Shown: positions 36,601 to 45,624, counted from the stretch's first letter. The stretch is 64,000 nucleotides of DNA from an uncultured Lachnospiraceae bacterium (GCA_902476265.1 CABSCP010000021.1:1-64000); one strand, 5' to 3'. Made by a program: numbers and translations. Notes: generated by a model from the sequence alone, not told the origin.

Positions 36601-37601
36601 ACGTTTTTTACGGAGACAGTGATTCGGGAGAAAATAAAAAAGGACTTCCATTAGAAGAAATCCGGGTGGACAGGGATTTTACCTGGGGCAAAAGAAAAGG
36701 AAGAATCCCTTCCGTCTTTTGGGGAAAGGAGGGAATTGTCCTGGATCTGTATTTTCAGATTCCGCCGGAAGAAATCCGGACCTTTCTGGATAAATGGAGG
36801 GACAGGAAAAATTTTGGTGATTTGTCGGAAGAGGAAACAGAACAGCTGGAAGCAGAGTCCCCTTTTAGCTCGTCATTTAAAGCGGAGGCGGTGGTGGACG
36901 GCTGTGGGATGAGAACGGAAAACAGCAGTTCCTTTGGCTGGAATCCGTTTGATGAGGAAAGAGAGGCTGCTCTGGCAGCAGGGGAGAAAGGGGATGAAAG
37001 GCAGGAAATCCTGGATTATTACGGACTTGACAGGAAGTCCGGCTGGGATTTTACGAGGATCCATTTCAGGTGGGATACGGAGCATCCTGCCGATGGGGAG
37101 GAACTTCAGCTGAAGTTAATAGGGCGGAAACAGCCCTTTACGGCCGCTCATTTTACCACAGAAGTTCCCTGTGGGCCGATGGAACTGGAAGTCATTCATC
37201 CGTTGACCGGGCAGGCCTTTTGTCTGAAGGTTCATTCCTGTGAACCTGACCGGGCGGATTTAAAGGAGCTGGCAGGCAGAAAGAGAGGAGTTTATGAATA
37301 TCCGGAATGCTATGCTGCCCTCACCTGCAGCATGACGCCTTCGCTGTCTCAGAAGGAGTTTGGAATCCGGGACTGTGTGCAGAGTGATGCGGTGCGTATG
37401 AAGAAAGGCAGCGGGGTGCTTGCTTCTTCAGTTTTTATGGTCGGAGGAAAGAAGCAGGAAAAGGAACCGGAACCGACATTTTTATCCTCCCTGCATTTTG
37501 AGGAAGTGAAGAAGGTGGAATGGCGGGTGGTGTTTTATGAGAAAACGCAGGAGGATCTGTCCTTGCAAATCCGGCTTTCCGGGAAGGAGGAAAATGTATG
37601 A
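36597..37601 (+). CDS. Unknown protein coupled to the UvrA2-like gene
   Basis: A 334-residue soluble protein read from GTG at 36597, which overlaps the uvrA-like stop (GTGA). A longer upstream in-frame start would lie inside the uvrA-like gene and is unlikely. The sequence is acidic, with scattered Cys and Trp residues and no P-loop, helix-turn-helix or membrane segment that I can see. Its opening (NVFYGDSDSG) and regions such as WGKEGIVLDLYFQIPPEEI are not recognised. Strict coupling suggests the product is needed with the ATPase. Confidence 0.65.
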   Translation: MNVFYGDSDSGENKKGLPLEEIRVDRDFTWGKRKGRIPSVFWGKEGIVLDLYFQIPPEEIRTFLDKWRDRKNFGDLSEEETEQLEAESPFSSSFKAEAVVDGCGMRTENSSSFGWNPFDEEREAALAAGEKGDERQEILDYYGLDRKSGWDFTRIHFRWDTEHPADGEELQLKLIGRKQPFTAAHFTTEVPCGPMELEVIHPLTGQAFCLKVHSCEPDRADLKELAGRKRGVYEYPECYAALTCSMTPSLSQKEFGIRDCVQSDAVRMKKGSGVLASSVFMVGGKKQEKEPEPTFLSSLHFEEVKKVEWRVVFYEKTQEDLSLQIRLSGKEENV

Positions 37602-37717
37602 TTTTAAAGGCGGAAGAAAGGCCGGATGTCGCTGCAGCGGTGCTGGGAGATTCTATTTTTCTGGCGGGGCGGCCTGACAGGGAGCTTGCCGTTTGTCCTG
37701 GTGATTTCGGAATTTGA
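37598..37717 (+). CDS. 39-residue small protein or gene remnant
   Basis: ATG at 37598 lies within ATGA, overlapping the preceding stop, and follows a strong AAGGAGG. The 39-residue frame has no recognisable motif. It may be a real small protein or the 5' end of a truncated gene. Confidence 0.3.
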   Translation: MILKAEERPDVAAAVLGDSIFLAGRPDRELAVCPGDFGI

Positions 37718-37828
37718 TAGATTTTCCGGCTCTAAAATGGTATGATAGAAACAGAAATGTTTTGGGATTTGAGGGGATAAGGTTATCGTCACAGGGAAAC
37801 AGGTACATAAGAAAGAGAGGGAAAGGGT

Positions 37829-39250
37829 ATGGCAATTTACAAATGCAGAATCTGCGGGTATATTTTTGATGAAGAAAAAGAAGGGAAAAAACTTTCGGAG
37901 CTGGAAAAATGTCCGGTATGCGGACATGCCATAGAAAACCTGATTTTGATGGAGGAAGAAGGGACAGATGGCGGGACGGAGGAGAAGGTTTCCTGTCCGG
38001 CGGAGGATTCCGGCTGTCCGGCTGCAGACCTTTCCTACGATAAGGCCTATGTCCGGCATGATCCCACGGACCGCTTTATGGAAGAAATTCATCAGATGGC
38101 GGTGGACGGCCATTCCATCCATGCTGCCATGAGCACGAAGATGAAAATGCCCAACTGGGACGATATTCTCATTTTGGGCGCACAGCTCAATCCCATGCCT
38201 TTAAATGACGGTGAGTATGTGAATACGTTGACGGTGATCGGCAAAAATGCGAAGCGGCCCATGCTTCTTTCCGGCCCCGTATATATTTCCCATATGTCTT
38301 TTGGGGCCCTTTCCCGGGAAACCAAAATCGCGCTTGCAAAGGGCAGCGCCATGGCAAAAACGGCTATGTGCAGCGGAGAGGGCGGCATTCTGCCGGAAGA
38401 AAAAGCGGCAGCCTACAAATATATTTTTGAATATGTGCCCAACCGCTACAGCGTGACGGAAGAGAATTTAAAGACGGCGGATGCCATTGAAATTAAGATC
38501 GGTCAGGGTACCAAACCCGGCATGGGCGGCCATCTGCCCGGGGCGAAGGTGACCGAAGAGATTGCGGCAGTCCGCAATAAACCTCTGGGACAGGATGTGC
38601 AGAGCCCTTCCAAATTCCCGGGGATTGAGACAAAAGAGGATTTGAAAAAGCTGGTGGATCAGCTGCGCAAAGAATCCGACGGCAGGCCCATCGGCATTAA
38701 AATCGCTGCGGGACGCATTGAACGGGATCTGGAATACTGCGTTTTTGCACAACCCGATTTCATCACCATTGACGGAAGAGGCGGCGCCACCGGTTCCAGC
38801 CCCTACTTTTTGCGGGAATCCTCCAGTGTGCCCACTGTCTATGCGCTGCACCGGGCCAGAAAATATCTGGATTCCATTCATTCCGATATTTCGCTGGTGA
38901 TCACCGGCGGCCTGCGGGTTTCCTCTGATTTTGCAAAGGCGATCGCCATGGGCGCGGACGCGGTTGCCATCGCTTCTTCAGCGCTGATTGCGGCGGCCTG
39001 CCAGCAGTATCGGATCTGCGGCAGCGGCAATTGCCCGGTGGGCATCGCGACCCAGGATCCGGCCCTTCGGGAACGGCTGAAAATTGACACGGCGGCCGCC
39101 AGGGTGGCCAATTTCCTGAATGCTTCCCTGGAAGAACTGCGGGTGTTCGCCCGTGTGACCGGCCACAAAAACCTGCATGATCTTTCTGTGGCCGATCTGT
39201 GTACGGTGAGCAGGGAAATTTCGGAATTTACGGATATCCCTCATGCCTGA
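37829..39250 (+). CDS. Rubredoxin-domain FMN-binding glutamate synthase-like enzyme
   Basis: A 473-residue protein. Residues 4-35 form a rubredoxin-type iron site (CRIC at 6-9, CPVC at 28-31). The rest is the FMN-binding barrel of the glutamate synthase large subunit family (GltB2-like), with GPVYISHMSFGALSRETK, GQGTKPGMGGHLPG, TIDGRGGATGSSP, and the cluster-type CRICGSGNCPVGIATQ near residue 395. The glutamine amidotransferase domain is absent. Stand-alone proteins of this type are common in anaerobes and probably take electrons from rubredoxin or ferredoxin partners; the amination substrate is not certain. Confidence 0.88.
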   Translation: MAIYKCRICGYIFDEEKEGKKLSELEKCPVCGHAIENLILMEEEGTDGGTEEKVSCPAEDSGCPAADLSYDKAYVRHDPTDRFMEEIHQMAVDGHSIHAAMSTKMKMPNWDDILILGAQLNPMPLNDGEYVNTLTVIGKNAKRPMLLSGPVYISHMSFGALSRETKIALAKGSAMAKTAMCSGEGGILPEEKAAAYKYIFEYVPNRYSVTEENLKTADAIEIKIGQGTKPGMGGHLPGAKVTEEIAAVRNKPLGQDVQSPSKFPGIETKEDLKKLVDQLRKESDGRPIGIKIAAGRIERDLEYCVFAQPDFITIDGRGGATGSSPYFLRESSSVPTVYALHRARKYLDSIHSDISLVITGGLRVSSDFAKAIAMGADAVAIASSALIAAACQQYRICGSGNCPVGIATQDPALRERLKIDTAAARVANFLNASLEELRVFARVTGHKNLHDLSVADLCTVSREISEFTDIPHA

Positions 39251-39266
39251 TGGAGAAGAAAACAAG

Positions 39267-39779
39267 ATGCTGCAATTAAGGCCATATCGGGGACAGGATG
39301 ATTTCATCTGTATCAAAAGCTGGATTAAGGATAGAAGGACACATGCGCTGTGGTGTGCCGATTTGCTGCCGTATCCCGTCACGTCTGATGCGTTGGAAAA
39401 AGTGCTGGAAAAAGGCAAAAGACTGTGGGGCGACAGGGCGTATGTTTTTACGGACGATGCCGGAAAACAGATCGGTTTTTTGGTATTTTCAGTGCAGGAA
39501 AATGAAAAGGTCAGTTTTGTGAAGCTGGTGCTGTTGGATGATGCGAGGCGTGGACAGGGGTATGGAACAAAAATGATGAAGCTGTTGCTGGAATATCTTT
39601 TCCGGAATACAGATGTTTTGACAGTCAGGTTAAATGTTTTCCATGAGAACACACAGGCAAAGAAATGCTATGAAAAAGCCGGATTTATAGAATTGCAGAC
39701 TGTTCCGGGCGCTTTTTCGTTGAAAAATGAAGTATGGGGAAGATGCCTTATGGCGGCAGAAAGAAAATCTGGGTTATAA
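39267..39779 (+). CDS. GNAT-family N-acetyltransferase
   Basis: A 170-residue GNAT protein with the acetyl-CoA-binding motif A, VLLDDARRGQGYGTKMMKLL (V/I-x-x-x-x-RGQGYG type), and a C-terminal ENTQAKKCYEKAGF motif. Start at 39267 is chosen because GGAGAAG lies 9 bases upstream; the ATG at 39243 overlaps the previous gene. The substrate is unknown. It is the first of a run of small enzyme genes. Confidence 0.85.
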   Translation: MLQLRPYRGQDDFICIKSWIKDRRTHALWCADLLPYPVTSDALEKVLEKGKRLWGDRAYVFTDDAGKQIGFLVFSVQENEKVSFVKLVLLDDARRGQGYGTKMMKLLLEYLFRNTDVLTVRLNVFHENTQAKKCYEKAGFIELQTVPGAFSLKNEVWGRCLMAAERKSGL

Positions 39780-39804
39780 AAATTTATCTATCTGGAGGTA
39801 CGAA

Positions 39805-40605
39805 ATGAAGCTTACCATGCTTGGAACAGGCCACGCAACGGTTACGGATTGTTATAATACCTGTTTTATACTGGAAGAAGAGAAGAAATACCTGCTTGTG
39901 GACGGCGGCGGGGGAAATATGATTTTAACCCGCTTAAAACAGGCAGGCATTGACTGGAAAGATGTCAGAGAGATTTTTGTAACACACAAGCATATTGACC
40001 ATCTGCTGGGGATCATCTGGATGGTCCGGATGATCTGCCAGGGGATGAATAACGGAATTTATGAAGGAGATGCCTATATTTATGCCCATGCAGAGTTGAT
40101 CGAAATGATTCGTGGGATGGCGGAGGATCTGCTGCTGTCAAAGCAAACCAAATTTATCGGGCCGCGTCTGCATCTGGTGCCGGTAGAGGATGGGGAAACG
40201 CGGGAAATCATCGGTCATGAGACTACCTTTTTTGATATTCATTCCACAAAAGCAAAGCAGTTCGGTTTCATGATGGAACTGGAAAACGGGGAAAAACTCA
40301 CCTGCTGCGGAGACGAGCCTTATAATGAGAAAGAACGCATTTATGCAGAGGGCAGCCAATGGCTTTTGCATGAAGCCTTCTGTCTGTATGCCCAGGCGGA
40401 TGTTTTTAAGCCTTACGAAAAGCATCATTCCACCGTGAAGGATGCCTGCGAACTGGCGGAAGGACTGGGGGTGAAAAACCTGCTGCTTTATCACACGGAA
40501 GATCAGAATCTGGCAAACCGGAAAGAAATGTACCTGGCAGAAGGGAGACCGTTTTTTTGCGGGGAAATATATGTGCCGGATGATTTGGAGGTTATTTGGC
40601 TGTAA
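39805..40605 (+). CDS. MBL-fold metallohydrolase
   Basis: A 266-residue metallo-beta-lactamase-fold protein starting MKLTMLGTGHATVTDCYNTC. The metal motif HKHIDH (HxHxDH) is at about residues 66-71 and HSTK and CCGDEP lie near 150 and 170; the HHSTVKDACELAE segment near 211 and a final YHTED follow. The layout is that of RNase Z/ElaC-like hydrolases, though the natural substrate is unclear. ATG at 39805 follows TGGAGG. Confidence 0.85.
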   Translation: MKLTMLGTGHATVTDCYNTCFILEEEKKYLLVDGGGGNMILTRLKQAGIDWKDVREIFVTHKHIDHLLGIIWMVRMICQGMNNGIYEGDAYIYAHAELIEMIRGMAEDLLLSKQTKFIGPRLHLVPVEDGETREIIGHETTFFDIHSTKAKQFGFMMELENGEKLTCCGDEPYNEKERIYAEGSQWLLHEAFCLYAQADVFKPYEKHHSTVKDACELAEGLGVKNLLLYHTEDQNLANRKEMYLAEGRPFFCGEIYVPDDLEVIWL

Positions 40606-40629
40606 AAAAATAGATAAAGGAGTTTTGTT

Positions 40630-40881
40630 ATGCTGGAATACAAATACGATACACAGTTATTGATCGAAGGGACAGATTTGGATGAAGATGAAATAAGCGA
40701 ATATTTTACCGATCATTTTAAAGGAGACTGCCTCCTTGCAGTTGGAGACGATGAATTAATCAAGATCCATTTCCATACAAATGAGCCCTGGGAGGTTTTG
40801 AAGTATTGTTCTTCTCTGGGTGAAATTTACGATATTGTGATCGAAGATATGGACAGACAGTCAAGAGGACTGAAAGGGTAA
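40630..40881 (+). CDS. Stand-alone FakA/DegV-associated C-terminal domain
   Basis: An 83-residue protein that corresponds to the C-terminal domain of FakA-type fatty acid kinases (Dak phosphatase-like), with GDCLLAVGDDELIKIHFHTN and a following ALKY-like and IVIEDM segment. The DhaL-like kinase domain normally found N-terminal to it is missing. It is either a free-standing accessory domain that binds a DegV-like partner or a remnant. SD AAAGGAG precedes the ATG. The DUF3795 gene starts 2 bases after its stop. Confidence 0.7.
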   Translation: MLEYKYDTQLLIEGTDLDEDEISEYFTDHFKGDCLLAVGDDELIKIHFHTNEPWEVLKYCSSLGEIYDIVIEDMDRQSRGLKG

Positions 40882-40882
40882 A

Positions 40883-41410
40883 ATGGGAAAAGATACCGGA
40901 ATGAAAAAGGAAGAATTATTAGAGCACATTGCCCCCTGTTCTCTGATGTGTTATACGTGCAGCGCCTATGAAAAAGGAGTCATTTGTGAGACCGCGGGAA
41001 AGTTGTTAATGTATATGGAAGGGGTGCAGGAATTCTATGAAAAGCATAACCCCGGAGCGGCAGACGACCATGCTGTTTTCATCAAAGAACTGGAACGGTC
41101 CTGCATGGGTGTGTGTTCGGGCTGCCGTAACAGGGAACATCATGGATGCAGTATTGAAGGGTGTTTTATCCTGGAATGTACCAAAGAACATCAGGTGGAT
41201 TTCTGCGGAGAATGTGACGAATTTCCCTGCAAAAAAACAGGCCCGCTTTTTGAAGAAGAGGTTTATTTACAATGGCGCAAGGGGAATGAAGAAATCCGGG
41301 AATGGGGGATAGAAAGATTCTGGGAAAGACATCATGAAACGCCCCATTATCAGGCGTATAAGCAAGAGAGTAGAGTAAAGGAAAATGATAAGAGAAGCAG
41401 CGAAAAATGA
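40883..41410 (+). CDS. DUF3795-type Cys-rich protein
   Basis: A 175-residue protein with many paired cysteines: CSLMCYTCSAY near residue 20, CMGVCSGC near 75, GCSIEGCFILEC near 90, and FCGECDEFPC near 112. This is the DUF3795 pattern, which probably binds metal or clusters. The function is unknown. The last 26 bases overlap the GNAT gene downstream. Confidence 0.75.
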   Translation: MGKDTGMKKEELLEHIAPCSLMCYTCSAYEKGVICETAGKLLMYMEGVQEFYEKHNPGAADDHAVFIKELERSCMGVCSGCRNREHHGCSIEGCFILECTKEHQVDFCGECDEFPCKKTGPLFEEEVYLQWRKGNEEIREWGIERFWERHHETPHYQAYKQESRVKENDKRSSEK

Positions 41411-41819
41411 CCTGGATGGATTATTGAGGCTATACATGCAGTTACATGATGATCCGATGCCGGAAAAGAATCCGGAAATAGCCGGAATATGGGATCGCAT
41501 TAGAAAGGAGAAAGACCATCATATTATTGTAGCCGAAGAGGATGGGAATATTGTTTCTTCCTGTGTTTGTGTGATCATTCCCAATCTCACCCACAATCAG
41601 CGGCCCTATGCCTTTGTTGAAAATGTGATAACAGATCGAAAATACCGTGGGAAGGGGCTCGCTACGCAGTGTTTGAACTATGCAAAAGAGATAGCGGTTA
41701 AAGAAAACTGTTATAAACTGATGCTGCTGACCGGTTCGAAAAAAGAAAGCACTCTGAATTTTTACCGGAAAGCGGGGTATAACAGTCAGGATAAAACTGC
41801 ATTTATCCAATGGATATGA
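41385..41819 (+). CDS. GNAT-family N-acetyltransferase
   Basis: A 144-residue GNAT protein. Motif A is VENVITDRKYRGKGLATQCL (R-G-K-G-L-A pyrophosphate loop at about 87-92), followed by KLMLLTGSKKESTLNFYRKAGY. It starts inside the end of the DUF3795 gene, indicating coupling. The acceptor substrate cannot be predicted. The next gene starts about 50 bases later. Confidence 0.85.
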   Translation: MIREAAKNDLDGLLRLYMQLHDDPMPEKNPEIAGIWDRIRKEKDHHIIVAEEDGNIVSSCVCVIIPNLTHNQRPYAFVENVITDRKYRGKGLATQCLNYAKEIAVKENCYKLMLLTGSKKESTLNFYRKAGYNSQDKTAFIQWI

Positions 41820-41869
41820 AGTGCGCGCGTGAGAACAGACGAATGACCAAAGAATACGGAGGATGTATC

Positions 41870-42538
41870 ATGACAATAGAGGAAGCCATAAAAAGTCGGC
41901 ACACAGTGCGGAAATATGAGGATCGCAGGATACCCAAAGAGGTTGCAGATCAGCTGATTGCAAGAATCCAGGAGAAGAATGAAAAATATGATTTGAATAT
42001 GAAACTGGTGTTGGATAATACAGAAGCATTCGGTGCTGTCTTAAAACTTATCCTGGCGAAGGGAGTACGCAACTATCTCGTGCTGGCCGGAAAAAATGCA
42101 GAGGATCTGGATGAAAAACTGGGTTACTGCGGCACGGACATCATGCTGTATGCCCAGACGCTGGGGCTCAACTCCTGGTGGGTTGGCGGCACGTTCAGCA
42201 AAAAAGGAGCCAAAAAGAATGCGCAGATAGCGGATGATGAAAAAATGACAGGGATTATTGCCATTGGCTATGGCGCGATACAGGGCGTTCCCCATAAATC
42301 CAAAAGACCGGAGGAAATCAGCTGTTATAACGGAAACGCGCCGGATTGGTTCACAAAAGGGGTGGAAGCTGTGTTACTTGCGCCCACAGCCCTCAACAAA
42401 CAGGCGTTTCTGATAAAGGGTGACCAAAACAAGGTGTCCATGACCTGTGAGAACGGCGATTTCTCCGGAACAGATCTCGGAATCGGAAAGTATCATTTTG
42501 AGATCGGAGCCGGAAAAGAAAATTTTGAGTGGATTTGA
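41870..42538 (+). CDS. Nitroreductase-family protein
   Basis: A 222-residue FMN-dependent nitroreductase-fold protein, beginning MTIEEAIKSRHTVRKYEDR with the characteristic SRHTVRKY FMN-phosphate motif. The central GTDIMLYAQTLGLNSWWVGG and C-terminal APTALNKQAF segments are typical. It probably reduces quinones, flavins or nitro compounds with NAD(P)H. ATG at 41870 is preceded by GGAGG. Confidence 0.9.
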   Translation: MTIEEAIKSRHTVRKYEDRRIPKEVADQLIARIQEKNEKYDLNMKLVLDNTEAFGAVLKLILAKGVRNYLVLAGKNAEDLDEKLGYCGTDIMLYAQTLGLNSWWVGGTFSKKGAKKNAQIADDEKMTGIIAIGYGAIQGVPHKSKRPEEISCYNGNAPDWFTKGVEAVLLAPTALNKQAFLIKGDQNKVSMTCENGDFSGTDLGIGKYHFEIGAGKENFEWI

Positions 42539-42645
42539 GAAATGATGGAAAAAACTGCAGCTTTACGAGAAAAATACAAGTTAAAAATGAGAGTGGAAAG
42601 ATATCTGCCGGAAGAATCACAATATGAAAAATAAAGGAGATCGCA

Positions 42646-43230
42646 ATGAAGTCTGCAAAAATTTTTCTGACCGGAATGTATTTGCATTTGGTTCTGAGTC
42701 TTGCTGTCCCCATAGGAATTCTGTATTTCTGTCAGGATGGCTGGAACGCACTGGGAATCGGACTGCTTGTATTCTATCTGGTAATGATTGCAGCGGTTCA
42801 TCTTGCGGGTTGGATTTGCGTGGCTATGGCGGTAATTGCGAATCGTAAGGATCAGGAAGGAGGGCTTTTGCGGGGCTGGAAATTATTGAAGCTGGGGGCG
42901 ATCCCGTTTCATCTTTTGAATTTTCTCTACAGTTTTCTGGCATGGTTTGTCCTGATCGGTGCATCCAGAGGAATTTTGATTCTTTTGGTGCCGATTCCGG
43001 TTTTCATTACCTGTATTTTGATTATACAGAGTGGGATTGTGGGAATCTGCTATCTTAAGTGCCGGTTCAAAAAGCAAAACGATGCGGAAAGACCCTCCGG
43101 CATTCACTGTGTGATGCAGCTGCTTCCCGTTTTTGATATCATCAGTACAGTTGTTATTTTGAAAAAGGATACACGAAGGAAAGGCTTAAATAATGGGAAA
43201 ACAGAAAATACGCGTGATCAAAAAGAATGA
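42646..43230 (+). CDS. Integral membrane protein of unknown function
   Basis: A 194-residue protein with about four to five hydrophobic helices (residues about 12-30, 36-65, 84-104, 108-130 and 150-165) and a basic C-terminal tail. No transporter signature is recognised. AAAGGAG precedes the start. Its end overlaps the next gene by 38 bases, which suggests co-translation. Confidence 0.65.
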   Translation: MKSAKIFLTGMYLHLVLSLAVPIGILYFCQDGWNALGIGLLVFYLVMIAAVHLAGWICVAMAVIANRKDQEGGLLRGWKLLKLGAIPFHLLNFLYSFLAWFVLIGASRGILILLVPIPVFITCILIIQSGIVGICYLKCRFKKQNDAERPSGIHCVMQLLPVFDIISTVVILKKDTRRKGLNNGKTENTRDQKE

Positions 43231-43807
43231 TGAATTTTCCATGGAATATGAGGTGGGGGACATCCTTGAGGTGGAAGGCACCTGGTACGGCGGCGTGAAC
43301 GCCGTGGGAAAATCAGGCATTCCGCTGTCTTTGGACAGGGAAGAATATGAGGAATACAAAGAAGGGCAGGAACGAAAGATCGATTCCTTTTCCTATCAGC
43401 TGGGGGTCATGGATTGTTTCTGTGAAATGGTTGCGGCAGGGTTAAAAAGACTTGCCATGAGCCATCCCTGTGAGACGAAAGAGGAACGGGATTCTTATCT
43501 GGAAGAAGTGAAGAAACTCTGTCAGCAGTATGAAATCAGCTTTTATGCGGAAGACGATCCCCTTCTCACTCCTTTGTTTCCGGAAAGTCTGAACAAAGGG
43601 AAATATAATTACCTGTTTTTCCGGACACAGGATGTTTTGGAAGAATATCTGCAGCTGAAGGCCTGTCAGAAGGAAGCGCTGGAAAAAGGCACCTATACGG
43701 AGCAAAAAGCGAAGGAAACGGCAGTCTGCTTTGGAAAGCTTTTGTCCTATCCGGAGGATGGGATCGCGCGCCTGCTGCAAAAGACCACCGGAAAAAGGAT
43801 AGAGTGA
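43193..43807 (+). CDS. Unknown soluble protein
   Basis: A 204-residue acidic protein with no membrane segment. A small N-terminal beta-barrel-like stretch (residues 4-46, YEVGDILEVEGTWYGGVNAVG) is followed by a helical body. The pattern of short strands then helices does not match a family I know. It overlaps the upstream membrane protein gene by 38 bases and is followed by the NdpA-family gene. Confidence 0.6.
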   Translation: MGKQKIRVIKKNDEFSMEYEVGDILEVEGTWYGGVNAVGKSGIPLSLDREEYEEYKEGQERKIDSFSYQLGVMDCFCEMVAAGLKRLAMSHPCETKEERDSYLEEVKKLCQQYEISFYAEDDPLLTPLFPESLNKGKYNYLFFRTQDVLEEYLQLKACQKEALEKGTYTEQKAKETAVCFGKLLSYPEDGIARLLQKTTGKRIE

Positions 43808-43846
43808 GATGCGACAACGGAGAAAGAAAGGAAGTTTTCGATACAA

Positions 43847-44860
43847 ATGCTGAAAGATGACATCATAATGAAACTGGGAATCGTACATATTCTGGACTCG
43901 GCGGTGGGAATGCCGGTGCTTTCCGACTGCCCCATTGATATGGGGTCCAGCCTGTGCGATTTCCTCAAAGCCCATATCGAGAAATTTACGGAGAGCGACG
44001 ATGTGAAACATTGCCAGTTTTCCGAAGAATCAGAAGTGATGGCGCTGATTAAAAACTGCAATGCCGAAAATTTTGTGGAAACCAGCAAAAAACTCTGTGA
44101 AAAGCTCTACGGTATCATGAATGCCAATATTGATATCCCGGCGGCGGACGCAGCGGTGGTTGTGCTGGCCTCGGAAGGTGTGGACTATTTTGGTTTCTTA
44201 AAATTAAACTACAGGACTTCCTATACCCATGCCACAAAACCTACGGAAGAAGGCGGCAATTTAAACGACATCATTTTGCAGAAGGCGATCCTGCCCTCCC
44301 AGGGACAAAAGCTGACGGAAGCCTTTCTGGTCAATCTTTCCAATGGGGAAATCATTCTCACGGAAAGGAAATATGAGGTCAACGGGGAAAAGAAACTTTA
44401 TTTTTCCGAAATGTTTTTGGAATGCCATGCGCCCATGTCCCAGAAAGCGAAACTGGACATTGTGACCAGGGCCGTGGAGCAGGTCAATAAAAAGTATTAC
44501 GGTGATGACGATACGGAACGAAAGATGGAAATTAAGAAGGCCATCTATGAGGAACTGGAGGAAAAGGGAAGCCTGGCCGTGGAGGAAGTGAAGGAAAAGG
44601 TTTTTAAAAACAGCCCGGAAATGCAGGCGGATCTGGAAGAAAAACTGGAGAAGTATAATATGGTGAAGGAAGTGGTGGAGCCAAAAAGCGAAGCCACCAT
44701 CAAAAAATTCCAGAAACAGCATCTGACCACAGATACGGGAATCGAAATCACCATTCCTATGGAAGAGTACGGGGATCCCAATAAGGTGGAGTTTATCACC
44801 AATGAGGACGGAACCATATCTGTACTGATTAAAAATATCGGACGGCTGAGTACAAAATGA
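43847..44860 (+). CDS. Nucleoid-associated protein, NdpA/YejK family
   Basis: A 337-residue protein with the 37-kDa NdpA family layout: an N-terminal beta-rich region with VHILDSAVG, a central VDYFGFLKLNYRTSYTH segment (typical LK..Y...H), and a long helical C-terminal half. These proteins associate with the nucleoid; the mechanism is poorly known. GAAAGGAAG lies upstream. Its stop overlaps the ATG of the yaaA-type gene (ATGA). Confidence 0.8.
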   Translation: MLKDDIIMKLGIVHILDSAVGMPVLSDCPIDMGSSLCDFLKAHIEKFTESDDVKHCQFSEESEVMALIKNCNAENFVETSKKLCEKLYGIMNANIDIPAADAAVVVLASEGVDYFGFLKLNYRTSYTHATKPTEEGGNLNDIILQKAILPSQGQKLTEAFLVNLSNGEIILTERKYEVNGEKKLYFSEMFLECHAPMSQKAKLDIVTRAVEQVNKKYYGDDDTERKMEIKKAIYEELEEKGSLAVEEVKEKVFKNSPEMQADLEEKLEKYNMVKEVVEPKSEATIKKFQKQHLTTDTGIEITIPMEEYGDPNKVEFITNEDGTISVLIKNIGRLSTK

Positions 44861-45624
44861 AAATAATAATTTCACCTGCCAAAAAGATGAATATCGATTC
44901 GGATACGCTGGAGATTACAGGTCTGCCAATGTTTATAGAGCGGACAGGCTGCCTCGTGGAATGGCTGTAATCCCTTTCTTTTACAGAAGCCCGCCGCCTG
45001 TGGGGATGCAACGAGAAAATTGCCGGTCTGAATGTGGAACGTCTGGCCCATATGGATCTGTATAAGGATCTGACGCCGGCCCTGCTTTCCTACGAAGGAA
45101 TCCAGTATCAGTATATGGCGCCCCGGGTTTTTGAAGGGTGTCATTGGGAGTATGTACAGAGCCGTCTGAGAATTTTGTCCGGTTTTTACGGTATGCTTAA
45201 ACCGCTGGACGGGGTGAGGCCATACCGGCTGGAAATGCAGGCCAAAGGAGCGCCGTCAGGATATCGGGATTTGTATGAATTCTGGGGAGACTCTCTTTAT
45301 GACGCCATTGCAGAGGAAGAAAAAGGGACGGCAGAGCCGCTGATTGTGAATCTGGCATCCAAAGAATACAGCCGCTGCATCGAAAGCTATGTCAAACCCC
45401 CAGTGCGGCTGATCACCTGTGTTTTCGGAGAATTTCAGAATGGAAAAGTCCTTCAGAAAGGCACCATGGCCAAGATGGCGCGGGGGGAAATGGTTCGTTT
45501 TATGGCGGAGCAGGGAACAGAATGCGCCGAAGGCCTCAAAGATTTTGAGCGTTTGGGATATACTTACAGAGAAGAACTTTCTACGGATACGGAATATGTT
45601 TTTATAAAGGGAATGACTGAATAA
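44857..45624 (+). pseudogene. yaaA: yaaA-family (DUF328) gene with an early in-frame stop
   Basis: The frame opens with MKIIISPAKKMNID, the start typical of the peroxide-stress protein YaaA, and continues in one frame to 45624. It is interrupted only by TAA at 44968-44970 (codon 38), where the family usually has Lys or Gln in a segment like L-x-x-LK-x-LS. Downstream signatures FYGMLKPLDGVRPYRLEM, NLASKEYSR and FMAEQGTE are intact. YaaA limits iron-driven damage under peroxide stress in E. coli. The gene lies just before a BCP peroxiredoxin, fitting an oxidative-stress context. Restart at 45034 (ATG) would yield a protein without the first 59 residues. Confidence 0.8.

Noticed and set aside
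42542..42634. A 30-codon frame after the nitroreductase gene
   Set aside because: It has no convincing ribosome binding site and its charged, low-complexity product resembles no protein. It may be a remnant but cannot be supported.
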